Shown: positions 24,197-32,651, counted from the first letter of the stretch. The stretch: DNA of 50,483 bases from Spirochaeta sp. UBA5339 (GCA_002408085.1 DHQL01000018.1:1-50483); one strand, 5' to 3'. The notes: generated from the letters alone by a model not told the origin. A program made the numbers and translations.

Positions 24197-25711
24197 TCAG
24201 ATATTCTTCAGAGCCGCCGCATGGGCTCCGGCCTTCCTTCCCCAGTGGATAAGACCGATAATGGCCGTACCCGAACCGGGGTAGTAAGGACCGATCCAGC
24301 GTCCGGCATTCAGACCGGCTGCATAGAGACGGGGAAGAACCTCTCCTGAGGGAGTCAGGGCCTGGGCATCCTTGTTGATAAGGACACCACCGATGGCTCC
24401 CAGGTTGAAGGAGACATTCTTATAGGCGTAGAACTTGCCGCTTAAGGGGGCAATACCGGTGTTTCTGTCAAAGTCGGGGTCTGAGCCTTTGGCGGAAGTC
24501 TCATTCCACCGCTTCAGGGTTGCCGAAAGAATATCCTTATCGGCTCCGATCTTCCCGGCAAGCTCTTCAATGGTAGAGGCCTCAATTACTGTGCCCTCGC
24601 TGATGTCCTTTTTCAGAGAATCGGGGGTCCAGCGGGTAAACTTGTCCTTCAGACTGGAGTCTGCAAATACCATCCAGGTCGGTCCCTGAAGCTGTGTCAC
24701 CTGCTGGAAGATTGCTCTGTAATGGTAGGCGTAGGTGGCGTCCTCACAGACAAAGCGCTGTCCCTTTTTGTTTACAATAAAGTGAGGGAACATGGGAAAG
24801 GCGTTGTCCGTGGCGGCACCTGTCTTTCCGCAGAAGTCGATGGTTCCTCCGAATCCTCCGATGGCGGCACCGGCGGCATTGGCCATACGGATACCGTCCC
24901 CCGTATCGGTCTTGGCACAGAGACAGATCTGGGTATCCAAATCCCAGTACTGCTGAGGGCTCAGCTCTCTGGCCATCTCCTTGTTCTGGTCGATGCTTCC
25001 GGCAGCGAGAATAACACCCTTGGAGGCTTTTACGGCAACTTCTTTTCCATCCTGTTTTACTATCAGCCCCTGTACCTCACCATTCTCACCGAGAACCAGT
25101 TCAAAAGCCTCGCTGTTGTACTCTACAACGGCGCCATTGGATTCTGCAGCCTTAAGGAGGGTCTGGGTCAGGATAACTCCGCCCCCTTCTCCACCGCCGC
25201 CCTCATAGACATGGATTCTGTCTGCATAGAGGGCATCATCAATATAGGGAACATGGCAGTGACCGTAAACACGGGTCCACTTCATCCCCATACCGGTCAG
25301 CCATTCAATATGTTCGGGAGCACCATAGGCCATATCCTTTACCAGCTCCTCATCGATATATCCCTCTCCCGAGGCAGACCAGAGTTTGTAGTGATTTTCG
25401 GGTGTATCGTTCTTAAAGGGAGTCAGTTCTTTCTGAACCGATGTACCAGCGGCCTGCATGACACCGCCTGAGTAGTTGGTCGTTCCTCCGGCAATCCCGG
25501 CCTTTTCCAGAACAAGTACTTTGGCTCCGTCCGCTGCGGCCTGTGCAGCGGCGGCCAGTCCAGCTCCTCCTGCTCCCACAACGATTACATCGGTAGTCTT
25601 ATCGAACTTTACTCCGCTGCTCTTTGATGAGCATCCTGTAAGAACACTCGATGCAGCAACTCCTGCGGCACCGGCAGCGGCAATCTTTAAAAAGGATCGT
25701 CTGGATATCAT
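24197..25711 (-). CDS. Tat-exported FAD-dependent reductase lipoprotein (fumarate-reductase flavoprotein type)
   Basis: A 504-residue protein. The N-terminus is MISRRSFLK, a twin-arginine signal, followed by a lipobox-like VLTGC (Cys27), so a Tat-exported lipoprotein is likely. The FAD fold begins DVIVVGAGGAGLAAAAQAAA near residue 41 and ends with LYAAGLNAGRWIGPYYPGSGTAI. It belongs to the flavoprotein family of fumarate and urocanate reductases and 3-oxosteroid dehydrogenases, but the usual fumarate-type C-terminal glycine motif is replaced, so the substrate is probably something else. No FMN or heme domain is present. The ATG at 25711 has GAGGAAG upstream. It follows tatA and a TetR gene in a likely operon. 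Confidence 0.88.
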   Translation of the reverse strand: MISRRSFLKIAAAGAAGVAASSVLTGCSSKSSGVKFDKTTDVIVVGAGGAGLAAAAQAAADGAKVLVLEKAGIAGGTTNYSGGVMQAAGTSVQKELTPFKNDTPENHYKLWSASGEGYIDEELVKDMAYGAPEHIEWLTGMGMKWTRVYGHCHVPYIDDALYADRIHVYEGGGGEGGGVILTQTLLKAAESNGAVVEYNSEAFELVLGENGEVQGLIVKQDGKEVAVKASKGVILAAGSIDQNKEMARELSPQQYWDLDTQICLCAKTDTGDGIRMANAAGAAIGGFGGTIDFCGKTGAATDNAFPMFPHFIVNKKGQRFVCEDATYAYHYRAIFQQVTQLQGPTWMVFADSSLKDKFTRWTPDSLKKDISEGTVIEASTIEELAGKIGADKDILSATLKRWNETSAKGSDPDFDRNTGIAPLSGKFYAYKNVSFNLGAIGGVLINKDAQALTPSGEVLPRLYAAGLNAGRWIGPYYPGSGTAIIGLIHWGRKAGAHAAALKNI

Positions 25712-25793
25712 TTTATCTTCCTCGCAAATAAATAATAGAAAAATTATCGATAAAAGATTATCCAACGTCAAGAAACATTATGTGCAGAATGTC

Positions 25794-26345
25794 TCAGGAA
25801 TTTTGAAAGCAGTGTTCAAAGCGGCGGGGAAGATTTTCATCCATTAGAGCTACCATATCCGGAATGGGTTCGGTCATGCCCTCCCGTATCCAGAGATCCA
25901 TTATCTCCAGATTTCCCAGAATGGAGGCCTGCATGATCTTAACGTTTGTCCAGTCATTCAGATCTATCTGATTGTCTCGTAAAATGGTAAAGAAAAAGTT
26001 CAGACTGATATCTCTGATATGATTTTTCAAACAGTTCATATCGCGGGAAGAGAGAGCGTTCTGATAGAACCTCAGATTACCCCGAATCTCTTTATAGATG
26101 GATGAGACCGCCTCGTTCCAGGCAGTACCCGAGTGAAAGCGGTAGAGAGAATCTTCAAGGACCCTGTCGTAGTAGCTGTTCATCAGAGCGTACTTGTCGT
26201 AGAAATTCCGGTAGAAGGTGGAGCGGCTGACACCAGCCTGAGAAACGATCTGGCTTACAGAGATCTTATCGAGAGACTTTTCATAAACAAGCTCATTCAG
26301 AGCAGTGTACAGACGGTTGGTGCAGGGATCAAATTCATTATACAT
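25794..26345 (-). CDS. TetR/AcrR family regulator
   Basis: A 183-residue protein. The helix-turn-helix part is near residues 8-55: LYTALNELVYEKSLDKISV, then IVSQAGVSRSTFYRNFYDKYAL. The C-terminal domain is of the short type often seen in DhaS-like TetR proteins, with FYQNALSS near residue 103. GGGAGG precedes the ATG. It lies between tatA and the Tat flavoprotein gene on the same strand (82 bp before the latter), so it probably controls that unit in response to a substrate. Confidence 0.88.
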   Translation of the reverse strand: MYNEFDPCTNRLYTALNELVYEKSLDKISVSQIVSQAGVSRSTFYRNFYDKYALMNSYYDRVLEDSLYRFHSGTAWNEAVSSIYKEIRGNLRFYQNALSSRDMNCLKNHIRDISLNFFFTILRDNQIDLNDWTNVKIMQASILGNLEIMDLWIREGMTEPIPDMVALMDENLPRRFEHCFQNS

Positions 26346-26411
26346 ACGGCCTCCCTGTCCTGTTCAGACAGAGGTATAAGGCATTTTCGGGCATCCGGCT
26401 TCCGGAGGAAA

Positions 26412-26609
26412 TCAGGATTCCTTCTTCTTTTTATTTTTTACAGGTTCTTCAGGTTCTTCAGCCTCTTCGGAATCAGCACCTTCCTTCAGCCCCTTCTCGA
26501 GCTCCTTTTTTGCCTGTCCGATGGAGCGGGCAAACTTGGGCAGAGCGGTGGCTCCGAAGAGTACGACTCCCGTAACGGCAATGACAACAATTTCTGTGGT
26601 CCCGATCAT
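26412..26609 (-). CDS. tatA: TatA-type twin-arginine translocase subunit (copy 1)
   Basis: A 65-residue protein: one N-terminal membrane helix (TEIVVIAVTGVVLFGATALP), the FARSIGQAKKEL amphipathic helix with the TatA pattern, and an acidic then Lys-rich tail. It forms the protein-conducting part of the Tat system. GGAGGG precedes the ATG. It has no tatC beside it and must rely on the TatC encoded at 35504-36256. The first 40 residues are almost identical to the TatA at 34976-35179, so this is a recent duplicate or a strongly conserved pair. It heads the unit with the TetR and flavoprotein genes. Confidence 0.93.
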   Translation of the reverse strand: MIGTTEIVVIAVTGVVLFGATALPKFARSIGQAKKELEKGLKEGADSEEAEEPEEPVKNKKKKES

Positions 26610-26877
26610 AGTTCCCTCCTTATTTGTTTTTAACTGATCCGGTCAATTTCAAAAAATCAACGGAATTGATTCTAATAAAGTTATTATTGCCCCTTTTCTC
26701 GGCAGTTTCAAGATCCCGTTTCGCCCCTCACAAGAGACCGGGATCAACAATGAACTGTAAAGCTTCACATAAACTCCAGTATATCAACAGAGCTCCTGCT
26801 GCTCAGATTCATGCTCATTTATTATATGTTCACTCTTGCTCTGTAGAAAGTCTATTACCGGGGCGAAAGGGATGGAT

Positions 26878-28980
26878 ATGAAAGAAAAATATTTCAGCAT
26901 GAAACACAGTCTGGCTGCGAAATTTACAGTTGCTACTATCATAGTTATATTGGCTTTCAGTATAACAATGTACAGGCGTGAAAAAGCCGATCTCTACGAC
27001 GGCATATACAAGACTCTTAATTTCAATACCTGGGTTATGGCGGACTCGGTCAATGACTGGGTAAGCCTGAGAACGGCTGCATTTGACTCCAGGAAGTCGG
27101 TTCTGGAACGAGGAAGCACTATGGAACTGGTCATCGAGGAAGGTTCTGTCCGGAACTCCTATCTCAGAGGAAATATGATCAGTTACGGGGTGGAGACCTT
27201 CTATATCGGCTTCATTGACGGCAGTTTTATTGACGGTTCCGAATGGATTCCTCCCGCTGGATATGATCCCCGGGAACGGCTATGGTACACCGATGCCGTA
27301 GGTGAGGGAAAAACGGTTATTACCAGTACCTATATAGATGAAAACACCGGTGACCAGTGTCTGACCATAGCATCTCCCCTCTTTTCTGAGGATGATGAGC
27401 TGCTGGGTGTACTGGCGACGGACATTGTTCTGTCGGACCTTCACTCCCATCTGGAACTTAACCGCCTTGAGGGAACCTTTACGGTACTTGCCGACCGGTA
27501 CGGAACAGTTGTGGCTGATAATACAGGGGAACTGGCAGAGGTCAGCTTTATGGATCTTGCCGATGGTGACGGTGAGTACTTTCTCCGTTCCATACTCTCT
27601 ACCAGAACAGGAAATATTGAGCACAGTTTTCAGGGTGAGAACAGAATTATCTTCTATGATTTTATTCCATCACTCTCATGGCTGGCTGCAACAATCATCG
27701 ATGAGTCCTATATTTTTGAACCCCTGAAGGGTCTGGTAAGAAGACTCCTGATATTCATACTGTCCGCACTGGCAATCAATATCTCTCTGGTCTACATTAT
27801 ATCCCATCTTATTGCCGGCCGAATCGGTGCTGTTTCCAACTCACTGGAGGATATTGCCGGCGGTGACGGGGACCTGACCAGGACCATTCCCGTTGTCAAA
27901 AATGATGAACTTTCCAGACTGGCCAGAAACTTCAATACCTTTCTTGAAATGATGAACACCATGATCGGCCGGATCAAAAAGAGCGCCGACTCCACCCTGG
28001 AGACAAAGGATCAGCTGATGGTAAACACCGAGGAGACCGCTGCGGCTATTAACCAGATCAGCGCCACCCTCCACTCCATTGAGAACCAGATTCTCAAACT
28101 GGACGGCAGCATCAGTACTTCCAGAAACTCGGTCTCCAATATCGATGATACAATTTTCGAATTCAGCAGAATCCGGGAGGAGCAGGCAGCTATTGTTGAG
28201 CAAACTTCCGCTGCCCTTGATCAGATGATGAAATCTCTGGAACAGGTCGCCCGGATCAGCAGAGAGAAGAAGGATATGGCCGGAGAGCTGACCGATGCAT
28301 CCCGCAGAGGAAGCTCTCAGCTTGAAAATATGAAGGAAGAGTTCAACCGCAATGTTGTGTCCCGTTTGAAATCCATAGAAGAGATGACCAACATCATCAA
28401 GGACATCGCCTCACAGACCAACCTTCTCTCAATGAATGCCGCCATTGAAGCAGCCCACGCAGGAGATGCGGGAAGGGGCTTCGCCGTAGTGGCGGAGGAG
28501 ATCAGAAAGCTTGCGGAGATCTCATCCGACTCTGTAAAGACAATAGACAGTTCTGTCCATGAAATCCGTCAGGGAGTGGAGGAAACCGTACAGAACACTC
28601 TGGTCACCGCCGGAATCTTCAATGAAGTAAACAGCTCTGTTAACGATTTTGTGGACTCCCTGAACCTGATTGCCAACAACACCAATGAACTGGTCTGCGG
28701 TAGCCAGCAGCTTATGAGTACCAGCGGGAAACTCAATGAGATGACTGCCTCCATCAGGGAGAGCTCCGATGTTATGATCACCAGCACCGGAAATCTGAAG
28801 CATGAGATGAACCGTGTGGGTGACGTTTCCAGAACTGTCTTTCAGGGTATACAGGAAGCCGTATCCGGTTCCGGTGAAATAGTTGCCGCAATGGATATGG
28901 TTAAAGGGCTTTCCGAGGCTCTTGCTGAAAACAGTGAGCATCTTAAAAGAGAAATTGACCGTTTTAAAACCAGAGACTGA
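26878..28980 (+). CDS. methyl-accepting chemotaxis protein with dCache ligand domain
   Basis: About 700 residues: a membrane helix near 12-30, a periplasmic dCache domain to about 275, a second helix, HAMP, and a long cytoplasmic signalling domain. The kinase-control tip is visible as SQTNLLSMNAAIEAAHAGDAGRGFAVVAEEIRKLAE. In dCache the segment YDPRERLWY with Tyr129, Arg134, Trp136 and Tyr137, a Tyr at 152 and an Asp near 182 match the amino-acid-binding motif described for dCache receptors. I predict an amino acid or related amine ligand. The start was set at the second ATG (26878), where AAAGGG is better spaced; 26872 is possible. It has no linked che genes. Confidence 0.93.
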   Translation: MKEKYFSMKHSLAAKFTVATIIVILAFSITMYRREKADLYDGIYKTLNFNTWVMADSVNDWVSLRTAAFDSRKSVLERGSTMELVIEEGSVRNSYLRGNMISYGVETFYIGFIDGSFIDGSEWIPPAGYDPRERLWYTDAVGEGKTVITSTYIDENTGDQCLTIASPLFSEDDELLGVLATDIVLSDLHSHLELNRLEGTFTVLADRYGTVVADNTGELAEVSFMDLADGDGEYFLRSILSTRTGNIEHSFQGENRIIFYDFIPSLSWLAATIIDESYIFEPLKGLVRRLLIFILSALAINISLVYIISHLIAGRIGAVSNSLEDIAGGDGDLTRTIPVVKNDELSRLARNFNTFLEMMNTMIGRIKKSADSTLETKDQLMVNTEETAAAINQISATLHSIENQILKLDGSISTSRNSVSNIDDTIFEFSRIREEQAAIVEQTSAALDQMMKSLEQVARISREKKDMAGELTDASRRGSSQLENMKEEFNRNVVSRLKSIEEMTNIIKDIASQTNLLSMNAAIEAAHAGDAGRGFAVVAEEIRKLAEISSDSVKTIDSSVHEIRQGVEETVQNTLVTAGIFNEVNSSVNDFVDSLNLIANNTNELVCGSQQLMSTSGKLNEMTASIRESSDVMITSTGNLKHEMNRVGDVSRTVFQGIQEAVSGSGEIVAAMDMVKGLSEALAENSEHLKREIDRFKTRD

Positions 28981-29024
28981 GAGGAGATGCTTAAAACGCG
29001 ATATCCGGCAGAGCTCTACTGCGA

Positions 29025-29054
29025 TTGACAGTAAACAGAGATTCTCTCTACCAT
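29025..29054 (+). promoter_or_regulatory. promoter candidate for the Nif11-like gene
   Basis: TTGACA (29025-29030), an 18-nt spacer and TACCAT (29049-29054). It places transcription start about 25 nt before the ATG and suggests the small gene has its own promoter. Confidence 0.4.
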
Positions 29055-29085
29055 TTTTATATAGAGAAAAATCAGGAGAGGATTT

Positions 29086-29307
29086 ATGTCGACAAAAAAT
29101 GTAGAGGAATTTCTGATTGCCGGGGGCGAGGATAAGGATCTCAAGCTGAAGTTTGATGTCATGGACAACATGGAACTCTTTGTAGAGGAAGCAAATAAAG
29201 ACGGCTATGACTTTACAATAGATGAGTTCAAACAGGTTTTGAAAGAGTCAGGAGACTCCTTTGAGTCCTTCGGTAATCCCCGGAAAAAAGCAATCTGGTG
29301 GAAGTAG
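29086..29307 (+). CDS. orphan Nif11-like small protein
   Basis: A 73-residue protein. Residues 1-55 follow the Nif11 domain pattern: MSTKNVEEFL, a helix, then EEANKDGYDFTIDEFKQVLKE. In many bacteria this domain is the leader of ribosomally made peptide natural products. The last 15 residues (FGNPRKKAIWWK region) are basic and aromatic and contain no Cys, Ser or Thr apart from the SGDSF just before, so a lanthipeptide-type core is unlikely. No modifying enzyme or exporter is nearby. AGGAGAGG precedes the ATG and a strong terminator follows, so it is a self-contained transcription unit. Its function is unknown. Confidence 0.75.
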   Translation: MSTKNVEEFLIAGGEDKDLKLKFDVMDNMELFVEEANKDGYDFTIDEFKQVLKESGDSFESFGNPRKKAIWWK

Positions 29308-29356
29308 AAAAAGGGTGTTTTCCTCTCTCTGTGTGAGTTTGGAGACACCCTTTTTT
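29308..29356 (+). terminator. intrinsic terminator after the Nif11-like gene
   Basis: AAAAAGGGTGT (29308-29318) pairs with ACACCCTTTTTT (29345-29356), ending in a T-run. The symmetry also allows termination of minus-strand transcripts. Confidence 0.8.
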
Positions 29357-29438
29357 CATACATTTTTGTATTTAATAATTATGCTCAAATAGAGAATCCC
29401 TCTTTCAGTTCTTCAATTATCCTATTACAATTCAGACC

Positions 29439-30038
29439 ATGAGCAATAAACAGAGAAAAATCATCCTCGGGGTTACCGGAGCATCGGGTACCCTTATCAG
29501 CAGACAGATCCTTCTGGATCTGCAGGCTGCAGGAGTAGAAATAAGCCTTATTATATCTGAATGGGCCGAACAGGTCTCACACCATGAAACAGGAATTACC
29601 TGGAAAGAGTGGCTTAAGAATCAGCCCGGATCAATCTGCCAGGAAGAGTGGAAAAATATGGCCTCGAAACTGGCAAGCGGTTCCTCGGAAAGCGACGGAA
29701 TGATTGTTGCTCCCTGTTCCATGGGAACCCTGGGGGGCATTGCAGCAGGCATATCCCGGAACCTGATAGAGAGAGCGGCGGATGTGACTCTGAAAGAAAA
29801 ACGTCCTCTTATACTGGTTCCCAGGGAAGCGCCCCTAAACAGGATTCATTTAACCAATATGCTGAACCTCTCTGATGCGGGAGCCACTATACTGCCTCCC
29901 ATCCCATCCTTCTACCATAAACCTGAGTCGATTGATGACCTTCTCTGCCAGATATCAGCCAGAATCCTGAAATCCCTGGGTATCATATCCGATCACCTTT
30001 ACTCCTGGAGGGGAGAGGAACCGTCAGAGGAGCCCTGA
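29439..30038 (+). CDS. ubiX: UbiX-like flavin prenyltransferase
   Basis: A 199-residue protein. The FMN site begins GVTGASGTLISRQIL. The family signature runs PCSMGTLGGIAAGISRNLIE, then RPLILVPREAPLNRIHLTNM and PPIPSFYHKPESIDD. UbiX attaches dimethylallyl to FMN, making the prenylated flavin used by UbiD decarboxylases. No ubiD gene or ubiquinone gene is seen in the window, so the client enzyme is elsewhere. Length is standard. No clear ribosome site precedes the ATG at 29439. Confidence 0.92.
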   Translation: MSNKQRKIILGVTGASGTLISRQILLDLQAAGVEISLIISEWAEQVSHHETGITWKEWLKNQPGSICQEEWKNMASKLASGSSESDGMIVAPCSMGTLGGIAAGISRNLIERAADVTLKEKRPLILVPREAPLNRIHLTNMLNLSDAGATILPPIPSFYHKPESIDDLLCQISARILKSLGIISDHLYSWRGEEPSEEP

Positions 30039-30067
30039 AGTTCTGCAGCATGGGCGTGTGAAGAATT

Positions 30068-31123
30068 TCAGGGGGCAAGTCTGTAGAGGACTCCCCTTCT
30101 GTCATCGGTCAGAATATAGAGAGCTCCATCCGGCCCTGTCCTGACATCCCTGATTCTGCCGACTTCATCCTTCAATAGAACGTCCTGACTCACCACTCTG
30201 TTCCCATTCAGCACAAGCCTCCTCAGCTGCCTGCCCGCCAGGGCCCCCACATAGAGATCTCCCTGATAGAAGGCCATCCCCGAGGGTGCGATGGAGGGAA
30301 CCCAGTAGACCACAGGCTCTTCAATCCCCGGAGCCGAGGTACTCTCAGATATGACTGTGCCGTTGTAGTTCATACCGTAGGTAACCAGGGGCCAACCGTA
30401 GTTGCCCCCCTTTCTGATGATATTGACCTCATCTCCCCCCCTGGGGCCGTGCTCATGAAGCCATAGCTCTCCGGTTTCAGGATGCAGGGCCATGCCCTGT
30501 GGATTTCTGTGGCCATAGCTGAAGATCTCCGGCAGTCCACCACTGCGGCTGGTAAAGGGATTGTCAGAAGGAACAGATCCGTCGGGATTGATTCTGACAA
30601 CAGATCCGCCGTGGTGATTCAGATTCTGGGCATTCTCCATCCCTCCCCTCTCTCCAAGGCTCACATAGAGGGTCCGATTCTGATCCATTACAAGTCGTGA
30701 TCCGAAGTGGAGGCCTCCGGGACTCTTCGGCTCAGCACGAAAGATAATCTCCAGATTTCTCAACTCTGCTCCCCTCAGCTCAGCCCGGGCCACGGCAGTG
30801 CCGTAACCGCCGCGCCCGGACTCGCTGAAGGTAAAATAGATCAGCCTGTTCTCACTGAAATCTCTGTCGATGATCACATCCAGGAGCCCGCCCTGTCCGG
30901 GGGCAGAGATTTCCGGCAGGCCGGAAACCTCTGACTTGCTGCCATTCTTAAAGAGAAGAAGATTTCCGGGCCGTTCTGTTATCAGCATGCCTTCATCTCC
31001 CGGCAGAAAAGCCAGGGACCATGGAAAGTTGAGTCCCTCGGCAACGGTGGTCAGGGAAAAATCTTCACCTGGAAGAGTGATAACAATAAGAAATGACAAA
31101 AAACTAATAATTAGTACTTTCAT
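30068..31123 (-). CDS. PQQ-dependent sugar (aldose/sorbosone) dehydrogenase type protein
   Basis: A 351-residue exported protein with a signal peptide (LIISFLSFLIVITLPG). The soluble glucose/sorbosone dehydrogenase propeller is recognised from EGLNFPWSLAFLPGDEGMLITERPG, SLGERGGMENAQNLNHHGG, SYGHRNPQGMALHPETGELWLHEHGPRGGDEVN and GGNYGWPLVTYG. The HRNPQG and EHGPRGGDE segments line the cofactor and metal site. It probably oxidises sugars in the periplasm, if PQQ is supplied; no PQQ synthesis genes are present. There is no ribosome site; TATAAT lies 7 nt before the ATG (31136-31131), so the mRNA may be leaderless. It is divergent from sodA. Confidence 0.88.
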   Translation of the reverse strand: MKVLIISFLSFLIVITLPGEDFSLTTVAEGLNFPWSLAFLPGDEGMLITERPGNLLLFKNGSKSEVSGLPEISAPGQGGLLDVIIDRDFSENRLIYFTFSESGRGGYGTAVARAELRGAELRNLEIIFRAEPKSPGGLHFGSRLVMDQNRTLYVSLGERGGMENAQNLNHHGGSVVRINPDGSVPSDNPFTSRSGGLPEIFSYGHRNPQGMALHPETGELWLHEHGPRGGDEVNIIRKGGNYGWPLVTYGMNYNGTVISESTSAPGIEEPVVYWVPSIAPSGMAFYQGDLYVGALAGRQLRRLVLNGNRVVSQDVLLKDEVGRIRDVRTGPDGALYILTDDRRGVLYRLAP

Positions 31124-31216
31124 TGTATTAATTATAAATAATTATTTTAGTTTTTCCTTTCTTTTTAGCCACATACCTTACTATATTGGTAATATATAAA
31201 CTTCAAGGAGTATCAA

Positions 31217-31825
31217 ATGAGTTATACAACACCGGATCTGCCCTATGCCTATGACGCATTGGAACCATATATCGACAGGATGACAATGGAAGTTCATCAT
31301 GACAAGCACCATACAGGATATACATCCAAACTGAATGCCGCCCTTGAGGGCAGCGGTTTTGAAGGTAAAGAGATAGAAGAACTGATCAGGGGGGTAGACA
31401 GCCTTCCGGAAAAAATAAAAACTGCCGTCAGAAACAATGGAGGGGGCCATTACAACCACTCTCTGTTCTGGGAGTTTCTCTCTCCTTCGGGTGGAGGAAA
31501 ACCTGAAGGCAGGCTTATTGAGGCCATAAACAGCAGCTTCGGATCCTATGATGATTTTGTTTCCGCCTTCTCCGCCGCAGCAGCGGCGAGATTCGGAAGC
31601 GGCTGGGCCTGGCTTGTAAGTGATGCAAAGGGAACTCTTTCTGTCATCAGTACAGCCAACCAGGACAATCCCCTGTCACAGGGACTTACACCCCTTCTGG
31701 GTCTTGATGTATGGGAACATGCCTACTATCTGAAGTATCAGAACAGAAGACCCGAATACATCGAGAATTTCTTTAAGGTAGTGAACTGGAAAAAGTCAGC
31801 CGAAATTTATGAATCTGTTCTCTGA
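31217..31825 (+). CDS. sodA: superoxide dismutase, Mn/Fe family
   Basis: A 202-residue enzyme that converts superoxide to peroxide and oxygen. Metal ligands are visible: His in MEVHHDKHH near residue 27, His in GGGHYNHSLFW, and Asp and His in LDVWEHAYYLKYQ. The GGGH segment and Gln in STANQDNPL are the pattern of manganese enzymes rather than strict iron ones, so Mn or cambialistic use is likely. AAGGAG precedes the ATG. An N-terminal signal is absent, so it is cytoplasmic. It shows that the organism meets oxygen despite its anaerobic-type heme gene. Confidence 0.95.
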   Translation: MSYTTPDLPYAYDALEPYIDRMTMEVHHDKHHTGYTSKLNAALEGSGFEGKEIEELIRGVDSLPEKIKTAVRNNGGGHYNHSLFWEFLSPSGGGKPEGRLIEAINSSFGSYDDFVSAFSAAAAARFGSGWAWLVSDAKGTLSVISTANQDNPLSQGLTPLLGLDVWEHAYYLKYQNRRPEYIENFFKVVNWKKSAEIYESVL

Positions 31826-31834
31826 AGCCGTATT

Positions 31835-31864
31835 AAGCTGAGTCTGTAATGCAGGCTCAGCTTT
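31835..31864. terminator. 12-bp hairpin between convergent sodA and DA1-like genes
   Basis: AAGCTGAGTCTG (31835-31846), loop TAATG, CAGGCTCAGCTT (31852-31863) with one G-T pair. The T-run is minimal. It includes the stop codon of the minus-strand gene and may act for both genes. Confidence 0.5.
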
Positions 31865-32651
31865 GGGTGAGATTGATCAGCTGCTCGGACCTGTGAAACT
31901 TTTCTGCATTGGACAGCACAAAATCTGCTCCAAGCTTTCTCTCCAGATCATAATATACACGGTAACCCCCTCCATAGACTGAGTCAGGATTCCGTAAACA
32001 GCTCCTGATATGATCAGAATCATCAATGCTGGCGGCATAGAAAGTCTCCATCCATACCGCAAAGCCCTCTACCAGCTTATTGTTATTATCGGCTATCAGA
32101 CGGCGGCTGAACTGCCAGCAGTGGGTCAGCTCATGGACAAGAAAGTATCTGGCCTTCTCCTTCGGTGTATACCTGATCACGGCAATTTCATCTTTACCTG
32201 AATGACCCGAGTGCTCTGCAAATCCCAGGGAGTCATCCCGGTGAATCTTCATCTCTTCGGGGGTAGCCATCCTTAAGGGAATTGATCTGAAATCATATTC
32301 AAAGTGCTTCTCCATAAAGCGGTAGACAATGCTGACCACATTGTAGAGGTCCTGAGAAGAAATAATGCCCTTTCCTTTACAGTGAGAACAGACAGGAATA
32401 TCGTCTTCATCCAGATTATCAGAGTCCACCGGTGTGCCGCAGCTCCGGCAGACCAGACTCGCCCGCTGTTCACAGTCTCTGCAGACCGAGTAACCGCTTG
32501 ATTTGAGTATGATCCTGTCGCTTTGTTTACCGCAGACCGAACACACAAAGGTACTCTCATAGCAATCCCGGCAGAGGATGCCCGTATAGTTTGGAAAGGT
32601 AAAACCCTCACCCTTTATCATGCGGCTGCATTTGCTGCATCTTTTGACCAT
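31857..32651 (-). CDS. DA1-like zinc-ribbon metallopeptidase
   Basis: About 264 residues. The first 90 contain three successive zinc-binding units of the form CxxC-x16-18-CxxC (CSKC...CRDC, CSVC...CRDC, CRSC...CSHC), LIM-like in look. The C-terminal half holds LVHELTHCWQ, an HExxH zincin site followed by Trp, and KLVEGFAVWMETFYAAS with the downstream Glu expected as third zinc ligand. This order, Cys-rich domains then HExxHxW peptidase, is that of the plant DA1 family and its bacterial relatives. I see no signal peptide, so it is probably cytoplasmic. The ATG at 32651 lacks a ribosome site but has TATAAT 7 nt upstream (32664-32659); a GTG at 32678 is an alternative. Confidence 0.78.
   Translation of the reverse strand: MVKRCSKCSRMIKGEGFTFPNYTGILCRDCYESTFVCSVCGKQSDRIILKSSGYSVCRDCEQRASLVCRSCGTPVDSDNLDEDDIPVCSHCKGKGIISSQDLYNVVSIVYRFMEKHFEYDFRSIPLRMATPEEMKIHRDDSLGFAEHSGHSGKDEIAVIRYTPKEKARYFLVHELTHCWQFSRRLIADNNNKLVEGFAVWMETFYAASIDDSDHIRSCLRNPDSVYGGGYRVYYDLERKLGADFVLSNAEKFHRSEQLINLTQS

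Noticed and set aside
24722..25471. 249-residue plus-strand ORF opposite the Tat flavoprotein
   Set aside because: It is antisense to a well-supported FAD protein, has no family features and no ribosome site. Other long antisense frames (17055-17648, 33398-33952, 48897-49631, 49540-50229) were rejected for the same reason.
29086..30038. A RiPP gene cluster formed by the Nif11 gene and ubiX
   Set aside because: ubiX is a standard flavin prenyltransferase, not a LanD-type decarboxylase by its motifs (PREAPLNRIHLTNM), and a terminator separates the two genes.
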